Positions 44,236-53,356 of a stretch of 64,000 nucleotides of DNA are shown piece after piece. The DNA lies in the NCBI GenBank assembly GCA_016715205.1, contig JADKBC010000048.1:1-64000 (forward strand), in the 5' to 3' direction. Below the pieces are notes generated by a model, which was not told the origin of the DNA, did no database searches, and saw only the letters and a program-made list of their open reading frames with translations. The stretch is from Holophaga sp. GTDB taxonomy: Bacteria > Acidobacteriota > Holophagae > Holophagales > Holophagaceae. Both the position numbers and the translations under genes were made by a program. Each line of letters opens with the position of its first letter. Position 1 is the stretch's first letter.

Positions 44236-47200
44236 CTACTTTCCGTCAACCGACTTAACGGGCATGGTCAGTTTGGCCATGTTCTCGTAAGTGGCGTAGC
44301 GGTTGGTCACTTCGCGCTGGGCCATGGCCAACAGTTCGCGGAAGTGTTCGGGATTCATCTGCTCGACCATGCGGTAGCGGGTCTCGTTGCGCACGTAGGT
44401 GCCCAACTCGATCTTGGGAGCGGGGGAATCCAACTGCAGCGGGGCTTCGCCTTGTTCGATGCGGCGCGGATCGAAGCGGAACAGCGGCCAGTGACCGGAG
44501 TCCACGGCCAGCTTCTGCTGCTCACAGCCCTGAACGAGATCATAGCCGTGGGCGATGCAGTGGCTGTAGGCCAGGATGATCGACGGACCATCAAAGGCTT
44601 CGGCTTCCTGGAAGGCCTTGATTGTCTGGGCATCCTTGGAGCCCATGGCGACCTTGGCCACGTAGACGTTGCCGTAGGCCATGGCGATCATCGCCATATC
44701 CTTCTTGGGCAGGCTCTTGCCAGCCATGGCGAACTTCGCGGAGGCGCCAATGGGCGTGGACTTGGAAGCCTGACCGCCGGTGTTGGAGTAGACCTCGGTA
44801 TCCAGGATCAGGATGTTGACGTTGCGCCCCTGGGCGATGACGTGATCGAGACCGCCGTAGCCGATGTCATAGGCCCAACCGTCACCACCCACGATCCAGA
44901 CACTCTTCTTCACCAGGTAATCGGCGATGAGTTCGAGCCACTTGGCTTCAGGCGTGCCGATAACAGCCAATTTCTGTTTGAGGGCGACCACGCGTTCGCG
45001 CTGGGCGCGAATACCCGCTTCGGTGGACTGATCGGCGCTGACGATGCCAGCGACCAGTTCATCGCCGAGGCTTGAGGTCAAACGGGTGAGGATTTCGAGC
45101 GCCTGTTCCTGGTTCTTGTCCAGGGAGAGCCGCATGCCGAACCCAAACTCGGCGTTGTCCTCGAAGAGGCTGTTGCACCACGCGGGGCCGCGACCATCCT
45201 TGTTGGTGGTGTAGGGCGTCGTGGGCAGGTTGCCGCCGTAAATGGAGGAGCAACCCGTGGCATTGGCGATCATGGCGCGATCACCAAAGAGCTGGGTGAG
45301 CAGCTTGATGTAGGGTGTTTCACCGCACCCGGCGCAGGCGCCGCTGTACTCGAAGAGGGGCTCCATGAACTGGGTGCCCTTGACGTCGAGCTTGATGGTG
45401 GTGCGATCGGCTTCGGGTAGGTTCAGGAAGAAGTCGTAGTTCTTGGCTTCGGCCTCGCGCAGGGGTGCCTGGGGCGCCATGTCGATGGCCTTGTGCTTGG
45501 GATTGCTCTTGTCCTTGGCGGGGCAGATGCTGACGCAGATGCCGCAGCCGGTGCAATCCTCGGGCGCCACCTGGATGGTGTACTTCATGCCCTTGTATTC
45601 GGCGCCCTTGTAATCCACCGACTTGTAAGTCTCGGGAGCATTGGCCAGGGCCGCGGGATCGTAGACCTTGGGCCGGATGGCGGCGTGGGGGCAGATCATC
45701 GCGCACTTGTTGCACTGGATGCAGATCGAGTTATCCCACACGGGAATCTCAAGCGCGATGTTGCGCTTTTCCCACTTGGTGGTGCCCATGGGCCAGGTGC
45801 CGTCCACGGGGAAGGCGCTGACGGGAAGCAGATCACCCTTCCCTGCCATCATCACGGCCTGGACCTTCAGCGTGAATTCGGGAGCGGTGTCGGACACGAA
45901 GGGCGGCATGCAGCGGGTGGAGGTGACAGAGCTCCCCAGCGCAACTTCATGCAGGTGAGCCAGGGTTGTATCCACGGCCTGGAAGTTCTTCTGAACGACC
46001 GCATCACCCTTCTTGCCGTAGGTCTTCTTGATGGCCTTCTTGATCTGTTCGATAGCCTCCTCGCGGGGCAGCACACCGGAGATGGCGAAGAAACAGGTCT
46101 GCATGATGGTGTTGATGCGCACACCCATGCCCGTGGCCTTGGCCACTTCGTAGGCATCGATGACGTAGAACTTCATCTTCTTGCTGATGATGGATTCCTG
46201 CACTTCCTTGGGCAGGGTGTTCCAGACTTCATCCTTGCTGTAAGGCGTATTCAACAGGAACGTCGCGCCCACACCGGCATTGCAGAGCATGTCGTACTTC
46301 TCGAGGAAGCTGGTCTGGTGGCAGGCGATGAAGTTGGCCTTCTTGATGAGATAGGCCGAGCGAATGCGGCGAGGCCCGAAGCGCAGGTGGGAAATGGTGA
46401 CTGCACCGGCCTTCTTGGAGTCATACACGAAGTAGCCCTGGCCGAAATTGGGCGTTTCCTCGGCGATGATCTTGATGGAGTTCTTGTTGGCGCCCACGGT
46501 GCCATCGGAACCCAGACCAAAGAACATGGCCCGCTTGACGTCATCGGCTTCGATGTCGAATTCATCATCCACCGTGATGCTGGTATGGGTGACGTCATCC
46601 ACGATGCCTACCGTGAATTGTTTCTTCGGCGCATCCTTGGCGAGCTCGTCGAAGACGGCCTTGACCATGGCGGGTGTGAATTCCTTGCTCGAAAGGCCAT
46701 AACGACCGGCCACCACCATCGGATTCAGGGTCGTGGTGCCCTTGTCCTGGGCCTGGCGCAGGGCCGTGACGATATCCATGTAAAGGGGATCGCCCAGAGC
46801 ACCGGGCTCCTTGCAACGATCCAGGACAGCGATCTTCTTGACGCTCTTGGGCAGGGCGTTCATGAAGTGCTCGATGGAGAAGGGACGGAACAAGCGGACC
46901 TTGAGGAGGCCGATCTTCTCGCCCTTGGCCAGGGCCCATTCCACGTATTCGTGGGCCACATCCGCGCCCGAACCCATGACGATGATGACGCGTTCGGCAT
47001 CAGCGGCGCCGAAGTATTCGAACAACTGATACTGACGGCCGGTCATCTTGGCGAACTTGTCCATCTCTTCCTGGACGATACTAGGCGTGGCAGCGTAGTA
47101 GCTGTTGCAAGCCTCGCGGGCCTGGAAGAACACATCAGGATTCTGGGCGGTGCCACGAATCTGGGGGCTGTCGGGCGTGAGGGCCCGCTTGCGGTGCGTG

Positions 47201-47805
47201 GCAACCAACTCATCCGTGACCATGGACTTGAGATCTTCGTCGTTCAGCAGTTCGATCTTGCTGACTTCGTGGGAGGTGCGGAAGCCGTCGAAGTAGTGCA
47301 TGAAGGGAATGCGGCTGCGCAGGGTAGCGGCCTGGGAAATCAGGGCGAAATCGTGGGCCTGCTGCACGCTGTCGGAGCTCAGCATGGCGAAACCTGTCTG
47401 GCGGCAGCCCATCACATCGCTGTGATCGCCAAAGATGGACAAGGCGTGGGTGGCGATGGTGCGGGCCGTCACGTGCAGCACAAAGGGCGTCAGTTCACCG
47501 GCGATCTTGTACATGATCGGGATGAAAAGCAGCAAGCCCTGGGAAGCCGTGAAGGAGGTCGTCAGTGAACCCGCCTGCAGGGCGCCGTGGACGGCACCGG
47601 CGGCACCAGCTTCGGACTGCATTTCGACCACAGAGGGAATGGTGTTCCAGATGTTTTTCTTACCCTGGGCGCTCCATTCATCGGAGAACTCGCCCATGTT
47701 GGACGAGGGCGTGATCGGATAGATCGCGATGACTTCGTTGGTGCGATGGGCGACGGAAGCTGTTGCCTCGTTTCCGTCGAGCGTGACCATGCGTCGTTCA
47801 GCCAT
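44236..47805 (-). CDS. nifJ: Pyruvate:ferredoxin (flavodoxin) oxidoreductase, single-chain
   Basis: Oxidatively decarboxylates pyruvate to acetyl-CoA, reducing ferredoxin or flavodoxin; oxygen-sensitive and central in anaerobes. 1189 residues, the normal size for homodimeric PFOR. Domains in order: transketolase-like N-terminus (NEVIAIYPITPSSNMGE), gamma domain, two [4Fe-4S] motifs (CIQCNKCAMICPHAA and CTGCGICVSICPAK), then the TPP-binding domain with CAGCGETPYIKL, TGCSSIYGG and GGDGWAYDIGYGGLDH. The ATG at 47805 has GGAGG upstream; the longer open frame has no homology. A promoter is visible about 105 bases upstream. Confidence 0.97.
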   Translation of the reverse strand: MAERRMVTLDGNEATASVAHRTNEVIAIYPITPSSNMGEFSDEWSAQGKKNIWNTIPSVVEMQSEAGAAGAVHGALQAGSLTTSFTASQGLLLFIPIMYKIAGELTPFVLHVTARTIATHALSIFGDHSDVMGCRQTGFAMLSSDSVQQAHDFALISQAATLRSRIPFMHYFDGFRTSHEVSKIELLNDEDLKSMVTDELVATHRKRALTPDSPQIRGTAQNPDVFFQAREACNSYYAATPSIVQEEMDKFAKMTGRQYQLFEYFGAADAERVIIVMGSGADVAHEYVEWALAKGEKIGLLKVRLFRPFSIEHFMNALPKSVKKIAVLDRCKEPGALGDPLYMDIVTALRQAQDKGTTTLNPMVVAGRYGLSSKEFTPAMVKAVFDELAKDAPKKQFTVGIVDDVTHTSITVDDEFDIEADDVKRAMFFGLGSDGTVGANKNSIKIIAEETPNFGQGYFVYDSKKAGAVTISHLRFGPRRIRSAYLIKKANFIACHQTSFLEKYDMLCNAGVGATFLLNTPYSKDEVWNTLPKEVQESIISKKMKFYVIDAYEVAKATGMGVRINTIMQTCFFAISGVLPREEAIEQIKKAIKKTYGKKGDAVVQKNFQAVDTTLAHLHEVALGSSVTSTRCMPPFVSDTAPEFTLKVQAVMMAGKGDLLPVSAFPVDGTWPMGTTKWEKRNIALEIPVWDNSICIQCNKCAMICPHAAIRPKVYDPAALANAPETYKSVDYKGAEYKGMKYTIQVAPEDCTGCGICVSICPAKDKSNPKHKAIDMAPQAPLREAEAKNYDFFLNLPEADRTTIKLDVKGTQFMEPLFEYSGACAGCGETPYIKLLTQLFGDRAMIANATGCSSIYGGNLPTTPYTTNKDGRGPAWCNSLFEDNAEFGFGMRLSLDKNQEQALEILTRLTSSLGDELVAGIVSADQSTEAGIRAQRERVVALKQKLAVIGTPEAKWLELIADYLVKKSVWIVGGDGWAYDIGYGGLDHVIAQGRNVNILILDTEVYSNTGGQASKSTPIGASAKFAMAGKSLPKKDMAMIAMAYGNVYVAKVAMGSKDAQTIKAFQEAEAFDGPSIILAYSHCIAHGYDLVQGCEQQKLAVDSGHWPLFRFDPRRIEQGEAPLQLDSPAPKIELGTYVRNETRYRMVEQMNPEHFRELLAMAQREVTNRYATYENMAKLTMPVKSVDGK

Positions 47806-47908
47806 GAAATTCCTCCTTCGTTTGCCTACTCGGTTACATTCCGGTGGGAGTTGCGTTGGGGCTTGGGAGGCGGACAAGGGCCTTGACTGGAGCCGTCTCA
47901 CAAGCGCG

Positions 47909-47937
47909 AGTCTAGGATTGGCGCGGAATCTTGGCAA
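47909..47937 (-). promoter_or_regulatory. nifJ: Candidate sigma-70 promoter of nifJ
   Basis: On the minus strand TTGCCA (47932-47937) and TAGACT (47909-47914) are separated by 17 bases, placing the start of transcription about 95 bases before the nifJ ATG. Confidence 0.5.
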
Positions 47938-48077
47938 GAGCCACGGGGCCAATCCGGGCAAGGTGTGCCAATTGCTACAGGTTCCAGCCAATCGGGTTTT
48001 TCCAAAGCAAACCCCCTCCATGATTATGCAAACGGAGTATTCTCTAGGCTTCGCACACCAAATCCTTCGATTTTGTA

Positions 48078-48094
48078 TTGCGAATTAATCGCAA
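48078..48094 (+). promoter_or_regulatory. Inverted repeat upstream of rubrerythrin, possible operator
   Basis: TTGCGA-ATTAA-TCGCAA is a perfect 6-bp inverted repeat with 5-bp spacer, ending five bases before the AAAGGAG ribosome-binding site. Its position would let a bound regulator block transcription or translation of rubrerythrin. It does not match the PerR box and has wider spacing than a CRP/FNR site. Confidence 0.35.
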
Positions 48095-48107
48095 CAAAGG
48101 AGCCCCG

Positions 48108-48686
48108 ATGAACTTCACCGATAGCCAAACCGCACAGAATCTTCTCAAGGCCTTTGCGGGCGAGAGCCAGGCCCGCAATCGCTACACCTTTGCCGCCGGC
48201 ATCGCCCGCCAGGAAGGCTTGGAGCACGTGGCGGCCGTTTTCGAGGAAACTGCCCGCAACGAGCAGGAACACGCTCGGCTCTTTTATGCCCACCTTGCGC
48301 CGCTGGCACCGCAGGTGATCCAGATCACGGCTTCCTACCCGGCCGTGGCGGGAGATACCAAAGCTCAACTGCAGGCTGCCGTCTCTGGCGAAAACGAAGA
48401 ATGGACAGCCCTCTATCCTGCCTTCGCCGCCTTGGCCAAGGAGGAAGGCTTTCCCGAGGTGGGTCGCACCTTCGAATGGATCGCCAAAGTGGAAAAGGAG
48501 CACGAGGCGCGCTTTGCCCGACTTCTCACCCGGGTTGAGAACGGCAATGTCTACCGCCGGGATGAAAAAATCCAATGGCGCTGCATGGAATGCGGCCATA
48601 TCCACGAAGGTGCCAATGCTCCCGGCGCCTGCCCTGTCTGCAAGAAGCCCCAGGCTTGGTTTGAGCCGGTCGCCGAAAATTTCTGA
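48108..48686 (+). CDS. rbr: Rubrerythrin
   Basis: Non-haem di-iron peroxidase protecting anaerobes from hydrogen peroxide. 192 residues: ferritin-like diiron domain (AFAGESQARNRYTFAA, ETARNEQEHARLFYAHL, EEGFPEVGRTFEWIAKVEKE, with Glu and His ligands) and C-terminal rubredoxin-like domain with CMECGHIHEG and CPVCKKP. The ATG at 48108 has AGGAG upstream. A strong terminator follows, so it is a single-gene transcript. Confidence 0.95.
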   Translation: MNFTDSQTAQNLLKAFAGESQARNRYTFAAGIARQEGLEHVAAVFEETARNEQEHARLFYAHLAPLAPQVIQITASYPAVAGDTKAQLQAAVSGENEEWTALYPAFAALAKEEGFPEVGRTFEWIAKVEKEHEARFARLLTRVENGNVYRRDEKIQWRCMECGHIHEGANAPGACPVCKKPQAWFEPVAENF

Positions 48687-48703
48687 GTTGCACCAGATCC
48701 TTG

Positions 48704-48735
48704 AAAGATGGGGCGGCGCGAGCCGCCCCATCTTT
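48704..48735 (+). terminator. Terminator after rubrerythrin
   Basis: AAAGATGGGGCGGC (48704-48717), loop GCGA, GCCGCCCCATCTTT (48722-48735): a perfect 14-bp stem ending in TTT, 17 bases after the stop codon. Confidence 0.8.
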
Positions 48736-48806
48736 CCTGAAAGGCCGCCCCGTGCGACCATGGCTTGCAAGGCTCCGCGCATGGCGGGCCCAGATTCGAG
48801 GCTCCA

Positions 48807-50267
48807 ATGCTGACCTTGCCCCTCACCCAGGCCCTGACCTTTGATGATGTCCTCCTCGTTCCGGGCCCGTCGGAAGTGCATCCCAACCAGGTAAGCCTGG
48901 TGGCGAATTTGACCCGGGAAATTCAGTTACGGATTCCCCTGCTCTCCTCCGCCATGGACACCGTGACCGAAGGGCGTCTTGCCATTGCCTTGGCCCAACA
49001 GGGCGGCATTGGCATTGTGCACAAGAATCTGTCCATCACCGCCCAGGCCGAAGAGGTGGACAAGGTGAAACGGTCCGAATCGGGCATGATCACCGATCCC
49101 ATCACCATCGGCCCCTCTGCTCCCATCCGCGAAGCCGAGGCCATGATGGCCAAGTTCAAGATCTCCGGCGTGCCCGTGGTGGAAAAGGGGAAGCTGGTGG
49201 GCATTCTCACCAACCGCGATCTGCGCTTTGAAACCAACCTGGATCTGCTGGTTCAGGACCGCATGACCAAGCAGCCGCTGGTTACGGTGCCCGTGGGCAC
49301 CACCCTGGAACAGGCCAAGGTCAAGCTCCAGCAGCACCGTATCGAAAAATTGCTGGTGGTGGATGACGAAGGCGCCTTGAAGGGCCTCATTACCGTCAAG
49401 GACATCGAGAAGTCCATCAACTATCCCAATGCCTGCAAGGACGGCCAGGGCCGCCTAAGGGTTGGCGCTGCGGTGGGGGTGGGCAAGGATCTGCTCGACC
49501 GCGCCCGAGCCCTGGTAAACGCCCAGGTTGATGTGCTGTGCCTGGATTCCAGCCATGGCCACGCCAAGGGCGTGATCGACGCCGTGCGGCAGCTTAAAAC
49601 CAACTTCCCTGCAACCCAGGTGATCGCCGGGAATGTGGCCACCTATCAAGGCGCCAAGGACCTGATCCAGGCCGGCGCCGATGCCATCAAGGTCGGCATT
49701 GGGCCCGGTTCCATTTGCACCACCCGCATCGTCACCGGGGCAGGCATGCCCCAGGTCACGGCCATCTCCGAAGCCAGCCGCGCCTGCCGGGAAATGGGTG
49801 TGCCCTGCATCGCGGATGGCGGCATCAAGTTCTCCGGTGATATCGCCAAGGCCATCGCCGCGGGTGCCGATTGCATCATGATCGGCAGTCTGTTCGCGGG
49901 CACCGAGGAAGCGCCGGGCGAAACCATCTTCTACCAGGGCCGCACCTTCAAGTCCTACCGCGGCATGGGCTCCATTGGCGCCATGAAGCAGGGTTCCAAG
50001 GATCGTTATTTCCAGGAAGGCAAGGACGACACCAAGCTGGTGCCCGAGGGCATCGAAGGCCAGGTGCCCTACAAGGGCCGCGTGGCGGACCTTGTCACCC
50101 AGTTGTTGGGCGGCCTTCGGGCGGGCATGGGCCTGGTGGGCGGCCGTGATATTCCGGATTTCCAGGCCAAGGCGACCTTTGTTCAGATCACCGGCGCCGG
50201 GCTCCGGGAGAGCCATGCCCACGACGTGATGATCACCAAGGAATCACCCAACTACCGAATGGATTAA
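48807..50267 (+). CDS. guaB: Inosine-5'-monophosphate dehydrogenase
   Basis: Converts IMP to XMP with NAD+, the committed step to GMP. 486 residues from the ATG at 48807 (GAGG upstream). TIM-barrel halves flank two CBS domains (about residues 93-205: FKISGVPVVEKGKLVGILTN and QHRIEKLLVVDDEGALKGLI). Catalytic Cys304 lies in GPGSICTTRIVTG; the mobile flap (YRGMGSIGAMKQGSKDRYF) and C-terminal motif are intact. A strong terminator follows. Confidence 0.97.
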   Translation: MLTLPLTQALTFDDVLLVPGPSEVHPNQVSLVANLTREIQLRIPLLSSAMDTVTEGRLAIALAQQGGIGIVHKNLSITAQAEEVDKVKRSESGMITDPITIGPSAPIREAEAMMAKFKISGVPVVEKGKLVGILTNRDLRFETNLDLLVQDRMTKQPLVTVPVGTTLEQAKVKLQQHRIEKLLVVDDEGALKGLITVKDIEKSINYPNACKDGQGRLRVGAAVGVGKDLLDRARALVNAQVDVLCLDSSHGHAKGVIDAVRQLKTNFPATQVIAGNVATYQGAKDLIQAGADAIKVGIGPGSICTTRIVTGAGMPQVTAISEASRACREMGVPCIADGGIKFSGDIAKAIAAGADCIMIGSLFAGTEEAPGETIFYQGRTFKSYRGMGSIGAMKQGSKDRYFQEGKDDTKLVPEGIEGQVPYKGRVADLVTQLLGGLRAGMGLVGGRDIPDFQAKATFVQITGAGLRESHAHDVMITKESPNYRMD

Positions 50268-50287
50268 GGGTTCTAGATTGGGTACAC

Positions 50288-50316
50288 AAAAAAGCGCGGC
50301 CAAGCCGCGCTTTTTT
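50288..50316. terminator. guaB: Bidirectional terminator between guaB and the response-regulator gene
   Basis: AAAAAAGCGCGGC (50288-50300), loop CAA, GCCGCGCTTTTTT (50304-50316). The GC stem with A-tract on one side and T-tract on the other acts in both directions and serves both convergent genes. Confidence 0.92.
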
Positions 50317-50327
50317 GATAGGACACC

Positions 50328-51431
50328 TTAGAAAAAGAGTTTTTGCAGTTCGCTGGCTTCCAACCGATCCGCTTTGGGGGACGTTTCGCTGAGGGCCTTG
50401 CGGAGCTTTGCAATCTCCTCCTGGTACCATTCGACGACGGGCTTGCCGATGCGAAGCGCAGGCAGCTCCGCAGCCAAGTCCATGGGCTGAAGTTTAAGCA
50501 CCCAACCTCGGTCATAGGGACTCTGAATGGCAATGGCGGGATCCCCAACCAGGTTTTCATTGTTGATCACCACCTTGCCACTGAGGGGAGCCGCAAAGGT
50601 GAAGGTGTCCACGCCACGGGTCACCGTGAACAACGGTTCGCCCTGCTTGATTTCCCGGCCGTGCTCTGCGGCCTTGATCCCCGATACGGAACCAAGTGCC
50701 TTACGGGCAAAGTCATCGAGGCCCACCCGAACCTGGCCACCGGGTTCAATGCGGGCCCAGGCATGGCCCTTGGCCACAAAGGCACCACCTGGAACGCAGT
50801 ACTCATGGCTGGGGGCAGATTCAGCGGCAATGGGGGTCACGATGCGCACGGTGGGCTGCTGCTGGGCCTGAACCCGAGCCTGTCGCTTGATCAGGAGCTT
50901 GCGCACAAATTCAGCCAGCTCTTCGGCCGTGAAGGGCTTCTGTACGAATTCGCAGGCGCCGTGCTGCATGGTTTCCACAGCGGTTTCGATGGTGCCGTAG
51001 CCCGTCACCACAACCACATCGAGATCCGGGCGGAGATGCTTGACGGCCTTGACCACTTCCACGCCATCCATGCCGGGCATCTTGAGATCGGTGAACACGA
51101 AATCGTAATCATGGCGTTGCACCAAGCCAAGCGCCTCAGGCCCGGACTCCACAGTGTCCACGTTGAAACCTTCCAGCACCAAAATCCGACGGAAGGAATC
51201 CAGCACCACCGGTTCGTCGTCCACGGCCAGGATGCGCGCCTTGGGATTGGCGACTTCGACCCGCTTCAGGCTCTTGGCTTCGGCGGTGAAGTCGAGCCTG
51301 ATGGCCACGTTCAGGACTTCTTCCCGCTGGCGCCTTTCGTTTTTTTCCTTCAGGCGCCGGGCCGCTTCGCGAACTAGGAAATCAATGGCGACGAAGGCCA
51401 CGAACATGAGGACAACAAGCAGGGCGGTCAT
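50328..51431 (-). CDS. Membrane-anchored response regulator with C-terminal GcvH-like domain
   Basis: 367 residues. One hydrophobic segment at the N-terminus (about 2-20), a charged coiled stretch, a receiver domain (about 66-185) with Asp71/Asp72 and phosphorylation site Asp115 in FTDLKMPG plus QKPF, then a biotinyl/lipoyl-type domain (about 210-330) resembling glycine cleavage H protein: GHAWARIEPGGQVRVGLDDF and APLSGKVVINNENL, SPYDRGWVLKL. The lysine that carries lipoate in GcvH (ESVKA) is missing; the aligned stretch is TRGVDTFTF. No DNA-binding domain. It is last in the leftward redox module, 24 bases after the kinase. Confidence 0.87.
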   Translation of the reverse strand: MTALLVVLMFVAFVAIDFLVREAARRLKEKNERRQREEVLNVAIRLDFTAEAKSLKRVEVANPKARILAVDDEPVVLDSFRRILVLEGFNVDTVESGPEALGLVQRHDYDFVFTDLKMPGMDGVEVVKAVKHLRPDLDVVVVTGYGTIETAVETMQHGACEFVQKPFTAEELAEFVRKLLIKRQARVQAQQQPTVRIVTPIAAESAPSHEYCVPGGAFVAKGHAWARIEPGGQVRVGLDDFARKALGSVSGIKAAEHGREIKQGEPLFTVTRGVDTFTFAAPLSGKVVINNENLVGDPAIAIQSPYDRGWVLKLQPMDLAAELPALRIGKPVVEWYQEEIAKLRKALSETSPKADRLEASELQKLFF

Positions 51432-51455
51432 GGTGGGGCTCCTATAAGAAAATGT

Positions 51456-53345
51456 TCAAGAAAGGGTGGTTTCATCCTGGGCATAGGCAAGGGGAAGGCG
51501 TACCCGGAAGAGCGTGCCTTCTCCAGGCTTGCTTTGCACGTCAATGGTCCCGTTATGCCCTTCGACAATACTCCAGGTAACCGCCAGGCCCAGGCCCGTG
51601 CCACGGGTGCCCTTGGTGCTGAAGAAGGGTTCAAAGAGTCGGGGTAGGTCCTCGGGCTGGATGCCATGGCCGTTGTCCTGCACTTGCAGTTCAATCAGGC
51701 AGCGATCCCCGGCCTTTTCCTGGGAGGGCCAGTGGGAGGCATGGCACCCCTTGCGACTGCACCACGTGAAGGGATCGTCGGGGCCTGCCAGAATTTCGAT
51801 GGTGGGCGAGCCGCAAACCTCACAGACCCGACCCGGAGCCTCCAGGGATTTCCGGCACTCCGGGCAAAGATAGTCAGCAATGGCCCCCTCTTCCTGAGGT
51901 TGGGGGAACCGATGGTTGAAGTGCCCAAAAACCGCGTCGAAATGCGTGATGAATTCCCGCCCTTTGGCCATGCCCAGGAGCCGCACCGAGGGCAGGCCAT
52001 CAATGCGGACACTGCGATCCAGCAGGTCGTGGCCCTTGGGGCAGGTGGCACGCCGAAGGGGCACATGTCCCCGGGCGGGCAGCGATAGCGTCCGCGTTCC
52101 GATGCGAATCACGCCCCCGTCGGTGCCAATGGCATCCGCTGCGTTCAGCAAGAGATTCACGATCACCTGCTGCATCTGGTTGCCATCAGCATAGGCAGCG
52201 GGAAGATCCAGGCCCAGATCGAGATCCAGGTTCACGGAATTCAGGCTGAGCTGGTTGACCACCACGGCGATGGAATGGCGAACGATTTCGTTCAGATCCG
52301 TGGCCTTTCGTGCCGGTGGCATGGGCCGTGCGAAATCCAACAGTTCTCGAACGATGCCCCGACACCGCTTGGTTTCCCGCACGATCACATCGAGGTCATC
52401 CTTGGCTGAAGGGTCTGCCTCGAAGCGCTTTGCCAGCAGAGAGGCATAGGTCAGCACACCAGTAAGGGGGTTGTTTATTTCGTGGGCAACCCCGGCCGCC
52501 AGGCGACCCACAGAGGCCAGTTTGTCCGCCTGGGTGAGTTGTCGCTGCGTTTCCGAAATCCGCTGGGTCATGGCATTGAAAGCCTGCGCCAATTCACCCA
52601 GTTCATGGCGGGAGGTCACGGGAATGGTGGTCGTGAGGTCCCCTTTCGCCACGCGCTGCGTGCCTGCCAGCAGTGCGGCCACCGGACGCACGACCATGCG
52701 CCGATTGAGCCACCAGAGCATGAGACTGCTGGCGACGATGGCCAACATGGCCAACCCCACCATGACGCGACGGCTCTGGGCGATTTCCAGATCGGCTTCC
52801 GCCATGGAGACATTCACATCCAACACGCCTAGTACGGATTGCTGGGGACTGTGGGCGTGGCACGCGGCGGTGGAACAGGAAGGTTCATTGGGAATGGGAT
52901 TGATGATGCCCAGCATTCGACTGCCGTCAGGAGCCTTGAAGAGCCGAGCCCGCGCATGGATATCGAGCTTTTCCAGGGGCCGCCCTTCGGCATGGCACGC
53001 ATAGCAGGCCTCGGTACGCTTATCCAGGGTGGTGCCCATTTCCCCCCGGGCAGAGGAAAACATGATCCGCCCCTCTTTGTTGAAGAGGCGAACCTTGCGA
53101 ATACCTTCCTGCTGCATGTCCCCGATGGCCTGAATCTGGCGATGCAGGTTTTCCCGGCGGTTTTCCAACATGTCGAAATGCGTGCTGCGCTTGATCGTTT
53201 CACTAAGTTGGTTGGCGCTGCGGGTTTTCTCAAACACCAACTGGTTGGCATGGGATTTCATGATCAGAATGGTCATGACACCGATGACCAGGGCCGTTAC
53301 CAACCCCGCCCCCAGGATCAAGCGCGTACCAATCCGAATCCGCAT
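51456..53345 (-). CDS. Haem-sensor-type histidine kinase with cysteine-rich insert in the ATPase domain
   Basis: 629 residues. Two membrane helices (about 8-30 and 193-213) bracket a periplasmic domain with CYACH (114-118, c-type haem motif) and CSTAACH (157-163, a CX4CH variant). HAMP (about 214-265) and HisKA follow with phosphorylation site His288 in AAGVAHEINNP. The HATPase has its N-box (IVNLLLNAADA, near 396-406) and G-boxes (DNGHGI at 557-562; GTRGTGLGLAV). Between them lies about 130 residues not found in ordinary kinases, with CPKGH (435), CPEC (494-497), CEVC (508-511) and CSRKGC (529-534), likely metal-binding. The kinase probably senses periplasmic redox state. Confidence 0.88.
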   Translation of the reverse strand: MRIRIGTRLILGAGLVTALVIGVMTILIMKSHANQLVFEKTRSANQLSETIKRSTHFDMLENRRENLHRQIQAIGDMQQEGIRKVRLFNKEGRIMFSSARGEMGTTLDKRTEACYACHAEGRPLEKLDIHARARLFKAPDGSRMLGIINPIPNEPSCSTAACHAHSPQQSVLGVLDVNVSMAEADLEIAQSRRVMVGLAMLAIVASSLMLWWLNRRMVVRPVAALLAGTQRVAKGDLTTTIPVTSRHELGELAQAFNAMTQRISETQRQLTQADKLASVGRLAAGVAHEINNPLTGVLTYASLLAKRFEADPSAKDDLDVIVRETKRCRGIVRELLDFARPMPPARKATDLNEIVRHSIAVVVNQLSLNSVNLDLDLGLDLPAAYADGNQMQQVIVNLLLNAADAIGTDGGVIRIGTRTLSLPARGHVPLRRATCPKGHDLLDRSVRIDGLPSVRLLGMAKGREFITHFDAVFGHFNHRFPQPQEEGAIADYLCPECRKSLEAPGRVCEVCGSPTIEILAGPDDPFTWCSRKGCHASHWPSQEKAGDRCLIELQVQDNGHGIQPEDLPRLFEPFFSTKGTRGTGLGLAVTWSIVEGHNGTIDVQSKPGEGTLFRVRLPLAYAQDETTLS

Positions 53346-53356
53346 GCCGCAAACTC

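Larger units (their letters stand above)
47806..48107. other. Divergent intergenic region between nifJ and rubrerythrin
   Basis: 302 bases between two divergent oxygen-related genes. It contains a candidate nifJ promoter (47909-47937) and an inverted repeat next to the rubrerythrin ribosome-binding site (48078-48094), both listed. Nothing else recognisable; no coding sequence supported. Confidence 0.6.

Noticed and set aside
45493..47568. A 691-residue open frame on the plus strand opposite nifJ
   Set aside because: It is the antisense frame of a strongly biased, clearly real nifJ gene and has low-complexity His/Gly/Asp composition typical of shadows.
47950..47975. TTGGCACACCTTGCCC (minus strand) upstream of nifJ as a sigma-54 promoter
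   Set aside because: The two elements are separated by three bases instead of five, so the pattern does not fit; the sigma-70 pair nearby is better.
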